A stretch of DNA of 64,000 nt, taken from contig CM020620.1 of assembly GCA_009829735.1 (NCBI GenBank), forward strand, positions 4,084,299 through 4,148,298. Reading direction: 5' to 3'. Position 1 is the first letter of the stretch. Every line of letters begins with the position of its first letter. Below, piece after piece: positions 49,683 to 61,534 of this stretch. The translations under genes and the position numbers were made by a program. Below the pieces are notes generated by a model, which was not told the DNA's origin, did no database searches, and was given only the letters and a program-made list of their open reading frames with translations. The DNA comes from Pyropia yezoensis (Eukaryota > Rhodophyta > Bangiophyceae > Bangiales > Bangiaceae).

Positions 49683-52092
49683 CTACTGGCACCATCCCCC
49701 CCCCCCCCCCCCCCCACGCCCCTCTCTTCTCTCACGCGGCCTCCTCCGCCCCCTCGGGCACCCAAACCGCCGCCGCAGACGCAATGGCGGTCGGGGACCC
49801 CCCCCCCCCCCCGCGCCCTGGAGCTTTTCGCCCACCGCCACGAGCCCCCCCCCGACGCCGCGGGTGACGGCGGCGACCCCCCCCACGACCCCCCCCACTG
49901 CCTTGGACACCCCCCCGACGGTCACGCCCACGACGGCCGTGACGCCCGCGGCGGCGGCGGCGAGTGCGCGCCCCCCCCCCCCACGCCCCCCCGCCCCCCC
50001 AACGCCCGCCACCAGCAGCGCCGCGGGGAGCACCCCAAACGCCACGGGCGTGGTGCCCGCCGCCTCCCCGTCGACCACCACCCGCTGCGGGGGGCTCGCG
50101 TCGACGGTCAGCGCCACGACGCGGGCGGTGTGGACGTGCTTGGGGGGGGGGCCCCCGCAGACGCCGCCAGCCCCAGCCCCACCACCGCCGCGGCCGTGGC
50201 GGGCGCGCCGCCGGCCGACGCAGTAAAGGCGGTGGCGTCGAGGGCGCCATCGTCAGGCACCCCGCCGCCGATGCAGACCGCCGTCCCTCCGTCGGCGTCG
50301 GCGCCGTCGGCGGCGGCGGCGGTGGTGACGTCGTCTTGCCCCGAGGGCACGGCGGGCCGCGCTTCGGCGGCGGCCATCACCGACGTCCACGGCGCCGTGT
50401 TGGCCACCGTCACCGCGGTGGCGGCGCGCACCGCCCCGGCGGCGGTGGTGCCATCCGCGGCGGTGACGGAGTAGGTGAGCGCCCAGGGGGTGTGGGACAG
50501 CCCCCGTGACAGCGACGACGCCACGTACGCGAGGGTGCCCAGCCGCGCCTTGAGGCTCCGCCGCGCCCCATTGACAACGTCCGCCTCGAGGCCAATGCCG
50601 GTGAGGAGCAGGAAGGGGCGGCCGTTGGCGGTGCCGACGTCCAGCGCGCGCACCCCGCCGGGGACGGTGGTGGGGGGGGCGTGGCGGCCCCCGCCGCCGC
50701 CGCCGCCGCCGCCCCCGCCGCTGCCATCGTTGCCGGTGGGCGTGTCGGCTGCGGCGGCCGCCTGAGCGGCGGCGACGTCGACCATGCCCGTCGACGTGAC
50801 GGCGGCTGCCGCCGCCGCGGCCGCGGCGACCCCTTGCACGCTCGTCGGCAAGCACAGGGCGGCAGCAAGGGCGTTGGCAGTGCCCCGCGGCAGCACCGCC
50901 AGCGGGATGCGTGGCCTCGGCAGCGGCGGCGGCGCCCGCCGCCCGTCGCCGTTGCGGACACCCCCCCGGCGGCGGCGGCGGCGGCGGTGGGGGTCCCCCT
51001 TGCCCATCACCGCGTCCGCGGCGGCGCCCGTCCACGCGCCCGTGTAGGCAAGCAGCCCCGCGGCGACGGCCGAGACGGTGCCGTCCCCCCCCGAGGCGAC
51101 CACCACCCCAAACGGCCCACGGGTGGAGAGGGCGGCGGCAGTCGCGGCGGCTGTGTCGCCGTCGGGCGTGGTTGGCACCGCCACGACGCCGCTGAGGCCG
51201 GCGGCGGTCAGGGCGGTGAGCGTCTCCTCCAGGCCCACCCCGCCTTCCAGGCCCGACGCGGGGTTGAAGACGAGCAGCGCAGGCAGGGTGGGGGGAGAGG
51301 GCGGCGGCGGGGCGGCGGCGGCCGCCACAGGCAGCGGACAGCGCGCCGCCGCCCCGCTGGAGCGCCGCCGGCTGCGCCGCAGGGGGCTCCCGGAGCCCAA
51401 ACTCCACGTCGCTCACAATTGGCGCGCCGACGGCTCCGTGGCGCCGCTGCTGCCGCCGCCGCCGGCGGCCGCGTCGGGTGGGCAGCAGCCGCCCCCTCCC
51501 GTTTCCCCGCCGGTGGGACGCCCGCCGCCGGCCGCCCCGTCGCCGTCATCAGCCGCCGCGGCCGCCGCCGCTGCCGCCGGCCCTGGCGGCCAGCGACCGG
51601 CGGCGGCGTCGAGGAGGGAGCTGGTGCTGCTCGCCGCCGACGGCGGGGAGGCGACCGTCGTGTCGGCCGACGAGGACGCCCCAAACGACACGCACGTGAG
51701 GTAGCCAGAGGAGGCGGCGGAGTCGCCCCAGCTGTCGCCGCCATCGCCGCCACCGCCGCCACAGCCGCCACCACCACCCCCACCGCCGCCGCCGCTGCCG
51801 CCGCCGTCAACGACGGCGGCAGCGACGGTGGGTGGCTGCTGCGCCGCCGAGGCAGAGGGTGATGCGGATGCGGGATGGCATCCAGGCTGTCGGTAGAGGG
51901 CCGCACCGCGAGCATCGCGGGGCCGGTGCCCCCCGCCCCCAGCAGCGGGGCGCCCCCTACCGCCGCCACCACTCGAGGCGCCCACCACCCGCCCCACCGC
52001 CGCGGCGGCGGGCGCCACGTCGACACTGGCCGTTGCGCTCGGCGGTGGGCGGGGCGGCGGCGGCAACGGGGGGGGGTCGGCGGGGCGGCCAT
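49683..52092 (-). pseudogene. Diacylglycerol-kinase-type lipid kinase, copy 1, broken frame
   Basis: Equivalent to the intact gene at 57218-59392. The catalytic part is open at 50108-51400, but indels in G/C runs (near 50143-50152 and 51320-51430) split the N-terminal and C-terminal parts into other frames. Since the breaks are in homopolymers next to an assembly gap, they are more likely sequence error than gene decay. Confidence 0.7.
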
Positions 52093-52566
52093 GGCCAGCC
52101 GGCCCGTACTCTCCTCTATCCGCCTGCGGTGGGCCCCGGCAGCAAGGGGGGGCGGGGGGGGGTGTGCGGGGGAGGCTGCGGGCGCTACGAGGGGCACGCG
52201 ACCAGCTGCAGTCGTGGAGGTCCCCCCTTTCCCCCCCCCCGCTCTTGTAGGGGAACCGCCGCCGCCGCCGCCGCCGCCGCAGCCGCCGCCGCCGCTGCTG
52301 CTGCTGCAAGCGCGGCGCCCGCACGTGACGCCGCTGCTGTCGGCCGAGGGCGGGGGGGGGGGGGGTGGGAGGCGCACGTGCGCCCTCTCGCCTTGAGCGG
52401 GAAGGGGGTGCGCGTCGTTTGCGACGCGTGCCCCCTCCGTCCCCCTCTTTCGCGGCCGCCGTTCCCGCACAGGGGCGGCCCAGAGGCTGGGGGGGGGGGG
52501 GGCGGGAGGGCGCGAAGAGGACAAACGTTGAGGACAACCCCCTCCCCCCCCCCCCCCCCCCCCCCC

Positions 52567-53066
52567 NNNNNNNNNNNNNNNNNNNNNNNNNNNNNNNNNN
52601 NNNNNNNNNNNNNNNNNNNNNNNNNNNNNNNNNNNNNNNNNNNNNNNNNNNNNNNNNNNNNNNNNNNNNNNNNNNNNNNNNNNNNNNNNNNNNNNNNNNN
52701 NNNNNNNNNNNNNNNNNNNNNNNNNNNNNNNNNNNNNNNNNNNNNNNNNNNNNNNNNNNNNNNNNNNNNNNNNNNNNNNNNNNNNNNNNNNNNNNNNNNN
52801 NNNNNNNNNNNNNNNNNNNNNNNNNNNNNNNNNNNNNNNNNNNNNNNNNNNNNNNNNNNNNNNNNNNNNNNNNNNNNNNNNNNNNNNNNNNNNNNNNNNN
52901 NNNNNNNNNNNNNNNNNNNNNNNNNNNNNNNNNNNNNNNNNNNNNNNNNNNNNNNNNNNNNNNNNNNNNNNNNNNNNNNNNNNNNNNNNNNNNNNNNNNN
53001 NNNNNNNNNNNNNNNNNNNNNNNNNNNNNNNNNNNNNNNNNNNNNNNNNNNNNNNNNNNNNNNNNN
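52567..53066. other. Assembly gap, 500 N
   Basis: Exactly 500 N. Left edge is a poly-C run; right edge restarts inside sequence already seen at 45783. Confidence 0.99.
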
Positions 53067-53308
53067 TCGTCGTAGCGACGCGACGGCGACCATTCGGTGG
53101 CAGCCGGCAGCAGCGGCAGTGGCAGCGGCAGCGGCAGCGGCAGCGGCAGGGGCAGCGGCAGCAGCAGCGGCTGCGGCTGCGGCGGCAGCGTCGGCGGCAG
53201 TGGCAACGGCCATGATGGCGGCGGCCGCCGCCGGCGGGTGTAAACGGTGGCTGCCGCGGGCGGCTGCCGCGGCGGCGGGGGCGCGAGGTGTTCTTTTTTC
53301 CACATCCG

Positions 53309-53341
<33 letters not shown>

Positions 53342-53609
53342 ATTCCACCCCGCCTCCCCCCGTGAGTCTGTGCCCCGCTGCCAGGCGATGCGTTGGTGGG
53401 TGTGCAAAGGCGGGGGGGGGGGGGGGGGTCAAGGTGGGAGGGGAGCGGGCATGCGCGTGGCGGAGGGCACGGGTAGCGGGTACGGCGGGAGGCGGGGGGC
53501 GGCAAGGGTGCGTGCGGTTACGGCAGCCAGCCAGCCGGGGAGTCACGTACAGGGCAAGGGGAGTGAGCGGGAAGGGACAATCGCGCCCCGCGCCGACGTT
53601 CACCCCCTA

Positions 53610-56285
53610 AAGTCGATTCCATATAGCTAGACTCGACATTCAGTGTGAGAGTTCAGGGGGGCTACTAATATTTGAATTGAGGGGGTCCACATCTTTGGAA
53701 TCCCTGGATCTCCTGTTGCATTGCCCGCCTTTCTTCTCCTGATCCCCTCCCCCCCTGCCGTTGCATTGCCCGCCCCTTCTGACCCGCCTGATCCATTCGG
53801 GTGGGACGCAGCGTCCGGACAGTCCGCCTGTGCGGGCGACGCTTCCGACTGTTGGGTGCGGCACACTTTCGAGGCGCCATGACCAGCCCCCGTTCGGTTG
53901 CTGTCGGCGGGCGCAAGCGGGACCGCGCGCTTTACAGCGTCACGCGGGAGGCGGCCGTCATTGTGTCCAACGTGCGGCGCTTTTTCGAGCGTGAGTGCCG
54001 TCGAGGTCGGTCCATCGCGTTAGGCAGGCTGATCGAAAGGACGCGCCTCGCCACTGGGCTGAGTGAGTCGACCGTCCAGCGCGTGAACGACGAGGCGTAC
54101 GCAAGCTCGCGGCGGAGGGGGGGAGATCCAGAGCGACGCCAGTCGAGCCGCCGCGTGCCGAGCGAGGAGCTGGCGAGAGTGCGCGAAGCGGTCTACAAGC
54201 AGTACGAGAACAGATCGATTCCTACGCTAAGCTCGACGCTTCTGTACCTGACAGCTGAGCGGGCCGCTGGCCAGTCAAATGGCACGTACAAGTGGACTCG
54301 AACAACGCTGTTTCGGTGCATGCAAGACTTGGGCTTTACGTTTTCTCGTGGCCCAAACCACTACGATGTTGCCCGCGAAAAGCCGTCAATCGTGGCTCAG
54401 CGGAACGAGTTCCTGAGGCGTATCCAGGAGTACCGAGAAGCTGGGCGGACTATTTTCTACACGGACGAGACGTGGGCAAACAAAAACATGACGCCGTCTC
54501 GAACGTGGAATGACGGCAACCTCCGGGCATGACTGAATGTTCCATCGGGCAAGGGCGGGCGGATCAACATCGCGCACGTCGGATCCCGGAGCACAGGACT
54601 GGTGAAGGACGCGGCCCTTGTCTTTATCGGCAAGAAGAAGACTGGCGACTACCATGGGGAAATGAACTCCCATGTGTGGCTGAAGTGGTTGGAGGACAGC
54701 GTGCTACCGAAAATGAAGGGCGGCGTTTTGGTAGTGGACCTGGCCCCGTACCATATGGTTCTGACGGACGACACCCGCCCGGCGTCGAGCAAGCTGAGGA
54801 AGGCGGAGCTGGCGGACTGGCTGGAAGCGCATGATGCTGTTCCCAGAGGATGGGAGGCGGACTGGCGGCAGAATCGGACACGGGCATAAATGAAGGAGCA
54901 GGCGGACAAGCACCGCCCAGCGCCGCGGTTCTTGGTGCAGGACCTGGCGGCGCAGTTTGATGTCACCATCCTGATATCTCCTGTAGCACATCCCGAGCTC
55001 AACCCTATTGAGATGGTCTGGGGAACCGTGAAGGCGGCATTGCGGCGCGCCAACATTGACTTCTCGCTGAAGCGGCTGAAAGAGCTGGTAGAAGTGGAAT
55101 TTGAGCGCATCACGCCGGAAGCATGGGGCCGATACGAAGATCACGCGGTCAAAATGGAGGATTACTACTGGACTGTGGCTTCGGCAAACGAGACTGGGGA
55201 AGCGGCTACCGACAACGAGATTGAAGAGTTCGAGCCGAACGACGTTGGGGGATCCGGCAGCAGTGAGGATAGCGGTTCCGAGAGTGGGAGTGAAATGGAG
55301 GATGACGATTGATTGCGGCGATTTGGTGCAGTGCTCCATATTGTGATTGTTACTCGCTGTGATTGCTAATAGTTGCTCAAGTGTACGGAAGACCTGAGGG
55401 GTGGTGAATATTTCGCAGTGCGGGGGGCGGAAAGGAGCCCCCAGAACAGGGGGGGGGGGCGGAGCTCTGTCACGAGTCGGCTGAGTCGGATGGAAGGTCC
55501 CGGGAGGGGCGTGGGGGACAGCACTGAGGAGGCTCACCTTGGAGAGTCACGTGCCGAAGGTTGGAAAGGAGTTCGGGAGGAGCAGGGCAGCTGGCGAGTG
55601 CTACACGCTGGGAGGCGGAGTTTCAGGGGGACAGATACTCCCCTTGCGGCGCGAGATGGCTGGCAGCGGGGGAGCGGAGAACGGCATAGGCGCAACAGGG
55701 ATACGAAGAGGTGGTGGGGGCGCTGTTGGGTGGGTGGGAGCGCGGTGGGGGGGAGGCGGGCATGTGACTGGGAGCAGGTTGGCCGGGCAAAGTGAGGAAC
55801 TGCGGGCGGCGCGGCGGGTGTGGGGCGGCACCGGGGCGGGCGGGCCGTTGGGGAGGGGGCGCAGGGCGGGGGCGAGGGCGGGCGTGGGGAAGGGAAGGCA
55901 AGCGATTGAGGAGTGGTTGGGGGGAGGGGGGAGCCTATGGAGGGGGGGACTCGTCCACGTGGAGGGGGCCGGGCAACGTGGCAGCAGCCATCCAATGCTC
56001 AGAATTTGACAAAAAAAAGTAGTCCCCTTTTCTTGCAGGTGAGGATCTCTCGGGTGCGGCGTTCGGAGGAAGAGGCACCAGATGAGACAAGGCTCAGGGT
56101 GTCCCCGGAAAAATATGGACGTACGAGACGCCAGCACACCACCTCCATACCAATGTCACAAAGCGTGCAAGAGAGGTGTGCCGCAGGGCACTCTCTCGTC
56201 TACCTGCAAAGTTTGGACCTGAAAGCTGCAGTCTGCTTGCTGCACGGGGCACTTTCTCATCCGTCTAGCTATATGGAATCGACTT
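53610..56285 (+). mobile_element. Tc1/mariner-like DNA transposon, copy 2 (2676 bp)
   Basis: Inverted repeats 53610-53632 and 56263-56285, TA at 53608-53609 and 56286-56287. One base longer than copy 1 (an extra T near 53639), otherwise matching. Confidence 0.86.
53879..55312 (+). pseudogene. Tc1/mariner transposase, copy 2, same two stops
   Basis: Same frame and motifs as copy 1, with TGA at 54530-54532 and TAA at 54887-54889. Sharing both lesions and flanking DNA means it is the same insertion, not an independent one. Confidence 0.85.
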
Positions 56286-57217
56286 TAAGTACCTACCCAC
56301 CCTTCTCCTTCTCCCGCCCGCGGTCGGCCGCCGCACCACCATTGGCGGGTGCTGTGAGCAGGCCTGCTCCCTCCGTCCCTCTCATCACGCCCCGGTGCGC
56401 AGCCATTGGGGGTGGCCCGGTGGGCACCGAGTGGGAGTGCCGTGACAACCGCCGAGGGGCACCCCCCCCACGACGTGGACGCAACCGCCGCGCTCGCCGC
56501 CAACCCCCCCTCCCTCCCGCCGCCGCCGCCGCGGTCGCCGCCGCGGCCGCCGCCGCCGGCCCCCCTGCCCCGTGCGTCTTGGCGGGTGCCGAAATGGGGG
56601 CGGGGCCGCGACGGCCGACGGCGCGGCGGGGGCACGCCGCGGCGACCGCGACGCAGCAGCTTGCGCGGCGGCGACTGGGGGGCACGCTTTGGGCAGCGCG
56701 TTGCAGCAGGGGCGCGGCGCGACCGCGACCGCGGCAGCCACCGCCACGGGCGGTGGCCACTGCCCCCGCCACTGTGGGCGTCTCCCTGAATAGGCGTCCC
56801 CTGTAGCGTGACGGCGCTGGCCCCATGGGCGGCGCTCGACTGCGTCTGGCGCAGCCGCGGCCGTGGCGGCGGCGGTGTCCAGCCCCACGGGGGTCGGCAG
56901 AAGCATACAACAAGAACAACGACACAGGGGGGCTGCGCTGCCGTCTCTTCCCCTCCCCCTTTCCCCGTGCCAGCCGCCGCTACTGGCACCATCCCCCCCC
57001 CCCCCCCCCCACGCCCCTCTCTTCTCTCACGCGGCCTCCTCCGCCCCCTCGGGCACCCAAACCGCCGCCGCAGACGCAATGGCGGTCGGGGACCCCCCCC
57101 CCCCCCCCGCGCCCTGGAGCTTTTCGCCCACCGCCACGAGCCCCCCCCCGACGCCGCGGGTGACGGCGGCGACCCCCCCCACGACCCCCCCCACTGCCTT
57201 GGACACCCCCCCGACGG

Positions 57218-59392
57218 TCACGCCCACGACGGCCGTGACGCCCGCGGCGGCGGCGGCGAGTGCGCGCCCCCCCCCCCACGCCCCCCCGCCCCCCCAACGC
57301 CCGCCACCAGCAGCGCCGCGGGGAGCACCCCAAACGCCACGGGCGTGGTGCCCGCCGCCTCCCCGTCGACCACCACCCGCTGCGGGGGGCTCGCGTCGAC
57401 GGTCAGCGCCACGACGCGGGCGGTGTGGACGTGCTTGGGGGGGGGGGCCCCCGCAGACGCCGCCAGCCCCAGCCCCACCACCGCCGCGGCCGTGGCGGGC
57501 GCGCCGCCGGCCGACGCAGTAAAGGCGGTGGCGTCGAGGGCGCCATCGTCAGGCACCCCGCCGCCGATGCAGACCGCCGTCCCTCCGTCGGCGTCGGCGC
57601 CGTCGGCGGCGGCGGCGGTGGTGACGTCGTCTTGCCCCGAGGGCACGGCGGGCCGCGCTTCGGCGGCGGCCATCACCGACGTCCACGGCGCCGTGTTGGC
57701 CACCGTCACCGCGGTGGCGGCGCGCACCGCCCCGGCGGCGGTGGTGCCATCCGCGGCGGTGACGGAGTAGGTGAGCGCCCAGGGGGTGTGGGACAGCCCC
57801 CGTGACAGCGACGACGCCACGTACGCGAGGGTGCCCAGCCGCGCCTTGAGGCTCCGCCGCGCCCCATTGACAACGTCCGCCTCGAGGCCAATGCCGGTGA
57901 GGAGCAGGAAGGGGCGGCCGTTGGCGGTGCCGACGTCCAGCGCGCGCACCCCGCCGGGGACGGTGGTGGGGGGGGCGTGGCGGCCCCCGCCGCCGCCGCC
58001 GCCGCCGCCCCCGCCGCTGCCATCGTTGCCGGTGGGCGTGTCGGCTGCGGCGGCCGCCTGAGCGGCGGCGACGTCGACCATGCCCGTCGACGTGACGGCG
58101 GCTGCCGCCGCCGCGGCCGCGGCGACCCCTTGCACGCTCGTCGGCAAGCACAGGGCGGCAGCAAGGGCGTTGGCAGTGCCCCGCGGCAGCACCGCCAGCG
58201 GGATGCGTGGCCTCGGCAGCGGCGGCGGCGCCCGCCGCCCGTCGCCGTTGCGGACACCCCCCCCGGCGGCGGCGGCGGCGGCGGTGGGGTCCCCCTTGCC
58301 CATCACCGCGTCCGCGGCGGCGCCCGTCCACGCGCCCGTGTAGGCAAGCAGCCCCGCGGCGACGGCCGAGACGGTGCCGTCCCCCCCCGAGGCGACCACC
58401 ACCCCAAACGGCCCACGGGTGGAGAGGGCGGCGGCAGTCGCGGCGGCTGTGTCGCCGTCGGGCGTGGTTGGCACCGCCACGACGCCGCTGAGGCCGGCGG
58501 CGGTCAGGGCGGTGAGCGTCTCCTCCAGGCCCACCCCGCCTTCCAGGCCCGACGCGGGGTTGAAGACGAGCAGCGCAGGCAGGGTGGGGGGAGAGGGCGG
58601 CGGCGGGGCGGCGGCGGCCGCCACAGGCAGCGACAGCGCGCCGCCGCCCCGCTGGAGCGCCGCCGGCTGCGCCGCAGGGGGCTCCCGGAGCCCAAACTCC
58701 ACGTCGCTCACAATTGGCGGCGCCGACGGCTCCGTGGCGCCGCTGCTGCCGCCGCCGCCGGCGGCCGCGTCGGGTGGGCAGCAGCCGCCCCCTCCCGTTT
58801 CCCCGCCGGTGGGACGCCCGCCGCCGGCCGCCCCGTCGCCGTCATCAGCCGCCGCGGCCGCCGCCGCTGCCGCCGGCCCTGGCGGCCAGCGACCGGCGGC
58901 GGCGTCGAGGAGGGAGCTGGTGCTGCTCGCCGCCGACGGCGGGGAGGCGACCGTCGTGTCGGCCGACGAGGACGCCCCAAACGACACGCACGTGAGGTAG
59001 CCAGAGGAGGCGGCGGAGTCGCCCCAGCTGTCGCCGCCATCGCCGCCACCGCCGCCACAGCCGCCACCACCACCCCCACCGCCGCCGCCGCTGCCGCCGC
59101 CGTCAACGACGGCGGCAGCGACGGTGGGTGGCTGCTGCGCCGCCCGAGGCAGAGGGTGATGCGGATGCGGGATGGCATCCAGGCTGTCGGTAGAGGGCCG
59201 CACCGCGAGCATCGCGGGCCGGTGCCCCCCGCCCCCCAGCAGCGGGGCGCCCCCTACCGCCGCCACCACCTCGAGGCGCCCCACCACCCGCCCCACCGCC
59301 GCGGCGGCGGGCGCCACGTCGACACTGGCCGTTGCGCTCGGCGGTGGGCGGGGCGGCGGCGGCAACGGGGGGGGGGTCGGCGGGGCGGCCAT
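57218..59392 (-). CDS. Diacylglycerol/sphingosine-kinase-like (YegS-type) lipid kinase
   Basis: About 724 codons if ATG 59392 is used; the frame is open a further 149 codons upstream without ATG. The first ~260 residues are Pro/Gly/Ala/Ser low complexity. The catalytic domain follows: LLVFNPASG (about 276), ASGGDGT nucleotide-binding motif (about 335), LPRGTANALA (about 403), then a beta-sandwich part ending in VDGE. This is the DAGK_cat fold, which phosphorylates lipid hydroxyls with ATP. The layout lacks C1 or PH domains and resembles bacterial/plastid-type enzymes. Runs of Ala and Gly interrupt the domain. The last ~25 residues follow a C-run and may be in the wrong frame; the other frame continues with a hydrophobic Gly/Val-rich tail. 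Confidence 0.72.
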   Translation of the reverse strand: MAAPPTPPPLPPPPRPPPSATASVDVAPAAAAVGRVVGRLEVVAAVGGAPLLGGGGHRPAMLAVRPSTDSLDAIPHPHHPLPRAAQQPPTVAAAVVDGGGSGGGGGGGGGGCGGGGGDGGDSWGDSAASSGYLTCVSFGASSSADTTVASPPSAASSTSSLLDAAAGRWPPGPAAAAAAAAADDGDGAAGGGRPTGGETGGGGCCPPDAAAGGGGSSGATEPSAPPIVSDVEFGLREPPAAQPAALQRGGGALSLPVAAAAAPPPPSPPTLPALLVFNPASGLEGGVGLEETLTALTAAGLSGVVAVPTTPDGDTAAATAAALSTRGPFGVVVASGGDGTVSAVAAGLLAYTGAWTGAAADAVMGKGDPTAAAAAAGGGVRNGDGRRAPPPLPRPRIPLAVLPRGTANALAAALCLPTSVQGVAAAAAAAAAVTSTGMVDVAAAQAAAAADTPTGNDGSGGGGGGGGGGGRHAPPTTVPGGVRALDVGTANGRPFLLLTGIGLEADVVNGARRSLKARLGTLAYVASSLSRGLSHTPWALTYSVTAADGTTAAGAVRAATAVTVANTAPWTSVMAAAEARPAVPSGQDDVTTAAAADGADADGGTAVCIGGGVPDDGALDATAFTASAGGAPATAAAVVGLGLAASAGAPPPKHVHTARVVALTVDASPPQRVVVDGEAAGTTPVAFGVLPAALLVAGVGGAGGRGGGGAHSPPPPRASRPSWA

Positions 59393-59837
59393 GGCCAGCC
59401 GGCCCGTACTCTCCTCTATCCGCCTGCGGTGGGCCCCGGCAGCAAGGGGGGGCGGGGGGGGGTGTGCGGGGGAGGCTGCGGGCGCTACGAGGGGCACGCG
59501 ACCAGCTGCAGTCGTGGAGGTCCCCCCCTTTCCCCCCCCCCGCTCTTGTAGGGGAACCGCCGCCGCCGCCGCCGCCGCCGCAGCCGCCGCCGCCGCTGCT
59601 GCTGCTGCAAGCGCGGCGCCCGCACGTGACGCCGCTGCTGTCGGCCGAGGGCGGGGGGGGGGGGGGTGGGAGGCGCACGTGCGCCCTCTCGCCTTGAGCG
59701 GGAAGGGGGTGCGCGTCGTTTGCGACGCGTGCCCCCTCCGTCCCCCTCTTTCGCGGCCGCCGTTCCCGCACAGGGGCGGCCCAGAGGCTGGGGGGGGGGG
59801 GGGGGGGGGGGGCGCGAAGGGGAAAAACGTTGAGGAC

Positions 59838-59839
<2 letters not shown>
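59393..59839. other. 5' region of the lipid-kinase gene
   Basis: CpG- and G/C-run-rich. The kinase frame stays open here (poly-Ala, Pro-rich) without ATG. Likely 5' UTR or an N-terminal exon. Confidence 0.4.

Positions 59840-59887
<48 letters not shown>
59840..59887 (+). repeat. Poly-C tract (48 C)
   Basis: Uninterrupted C run. The equivalent run in copy 1 is where the assembly breaks (52566). Candidate i-motif/quadruplex. Confidence 0.85.
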
Positions 59888-61017
59888 TTCTTTCTGCGGC
59901 AGGGGCGGCAGGGGGGGGGGGGGGGAGGGAGGTGTGTAACGGTGAGGTGGGGGAGGGGGCGCACGGCAGCTGCCCGCGGGCAGGTGCTGTCCACGACCGG
60001 GAGGACCAGCGGGCGGGACAGCAAACAGCCGCGGGGGCGCGGGTGCTGGTGGTGGCTGTCGTGTCCCCTTCCCTCCCCCACCGCCCCCACCTCTTCATTC
60101 CAATGTTCATTCCCGCCGCTGTCGCGACGCGGCCGCGGCCGCGGGGGCGGCCGCGGCAGTTTTGCATCCCCGTCCAGCGGAGGGGAGCGGGAAGAGCTGC
60201 TGCTACGTGCCTCAATGAGGGGCGGCGGGAAGGGGCCGGCTGGGGGGAAAGGGGGGGCGGGCGGGACAACCGCGCGCCCCCCCCACCCCCTCCTCCTTCC
60301 CCTGCCTACCGCCAGGGGCGGCCGGGCGTGGCAGGAAGCGAAGAGGGTGGTGGGCGGCGGTAAAGGGGTCGGGAGGGGGGAGCAGGGGCGGGCGGGAGGC
60401 GTGCGGGGGCAAATCTTTGGCGGAGTGGAACGGACGACAGAGGGGAGGGTGGGGAAAAGCGGCGGGTGCATCCAAGGGGGAGAGCAGGGGGGAGGGAGAG
60501 CAGCGGGGAGGGTGTTGGAGGTGGTGGCTGGGGGCTCGACGAGGTGGAAGGGGCGGACGTGGGGGAGAACGCGGGCGTGGGCGAAGACAGTGGCGGACAG
60601 GGCATCATGACGTGGGGAGGGCTGGGCTGGGCGTGGGAGGAAATCATTTCCGCCACCGCCCCCACCGTCCCACCGCGCGGGGGGGGGGGGGGCGTCTGGC
60701 CGGCGGTGAGATGAGGCGGCGGGGAGGGGAGGGGCGGAAGGGACAGCACCAGCGGCGCCGCCACGCTGCGCAAAGCAGCTGCTGGCAGCAACAAGGCGGG
60801 CCGTCCAGCACCGCGGCCGCACGCTGCAACGAGGGCGCTCAAGACCCGCCCGGGTCTGATGAACCGGGAGCGTAGGGGAGGGGGGGCGGCGCAACGGTGG
60901 CGGGGAGACCTTGTTGGGCCAGCGGGGAACACTGGGACAGCGATGGTGGTGTCCGCTGCTAGCATCATGATGGAGCGGGCGTGGAGGGGGTGCCGCGTTG
61001 GCTGCGGACGTCGTGCG
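59888..61017. other. GC-rich intergenic DNA without recognised gene
   Basis: Open frames on both strands are Pro/Arg/Gly-rich and show no domain. G runs throughout. Confidence 0.5.
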
Positions 61018-61260
61018 TGTCTTGGTCTTGACAACCTAGTGTACGCAGTACAAACTGTACAGGATGAACAGTACTGTACAGTACAGAGGCTGTGACGACG
61101 TGGTCGGCGGGTGGGGCTCCCGCAGAAGCCGTGCTGGATGACCCTGACTTGAATATGTACTAAGTACATAGATACATACAGACGTGTTTATACATGTCCA
61201 TTGGCCGTGACGGTGCAGCAGGGTTTGTTTAGATACCTACAGTACATAAATACCTATGAG
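61018..61260. repeat. Island of GTAC/TAC palindromes in lower-GC DNA
   Basis: Clustered short palindromes (TGTACAG, CAGTACTGTACAG, ATGTACTAAGTACAT, TATACAT) in about 240 bp, unlike the surrounding GC-rich DNA. No ORF. Confidence 0.55.
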
Positions 61261-61534
61261 CGTAGGTTGCGGTTGGTAGGGTGAACGTCGTAGTCACCCG
61301 TCCACTTCCATTGGTTACAGTGTGCTGGGTCGCCAACTGCTTCTAGAAGAGCAGCTCCTGAGGTCCTTCTGCGGGATGCAATCCAGCAGCCACTTGTCAT
61401 GGAAGCTAGGCACCGAGTCCTTGTCAATGCAACGTGACAGGGCTGGCCCGTATACTTAGCTGGTCGCCGCCAGACGGAGGGGGCCAGACGAACCAAAACC
61501 TTGTCATGGCAGGCCAGCGTGCGCGCGGCCCTGC

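Larger units (their letters stand above)
45783..52566. repeat. Duplicated 6.8-kb block, copy 1 (left of gap)
   Basis: Matches 53067 to about 59850, including the transposon and the lipid-kinase gene. It ends at the N gap inside a poly-C run. Single-base indels relative to copy 2 are absent or rare in the middle and cluster after about 50980, towards the gap. Best explained as two overlapping contig ends left unmerged. Confidence 0.85.
53067..59850. repeat. Duplicated 6.8-kb block, copy 2 (right of gap)
   Basis: Same content as 45783-52566. Differences are concentrated in its first ~550 bp, nearest the gap (for example ccattcgg for ccatcgg, gtaaacgg for gtaacgg). It continues past the poly-C at 59840 into unique DNA. 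Confidence 0.85.

Noticed and set aside
53610-56285. Second independent transposon insertion
   Set aside because: Same flanks and same two stop codons as copy 1; part of the duplicated block, not a new insertion.
59888-61100. Long Pro/Arg-rich minus-strand frames up to 469 codons
   Set aside because: Low complexity with G/C runs, no recognised domain, and equal openness on the other strand.
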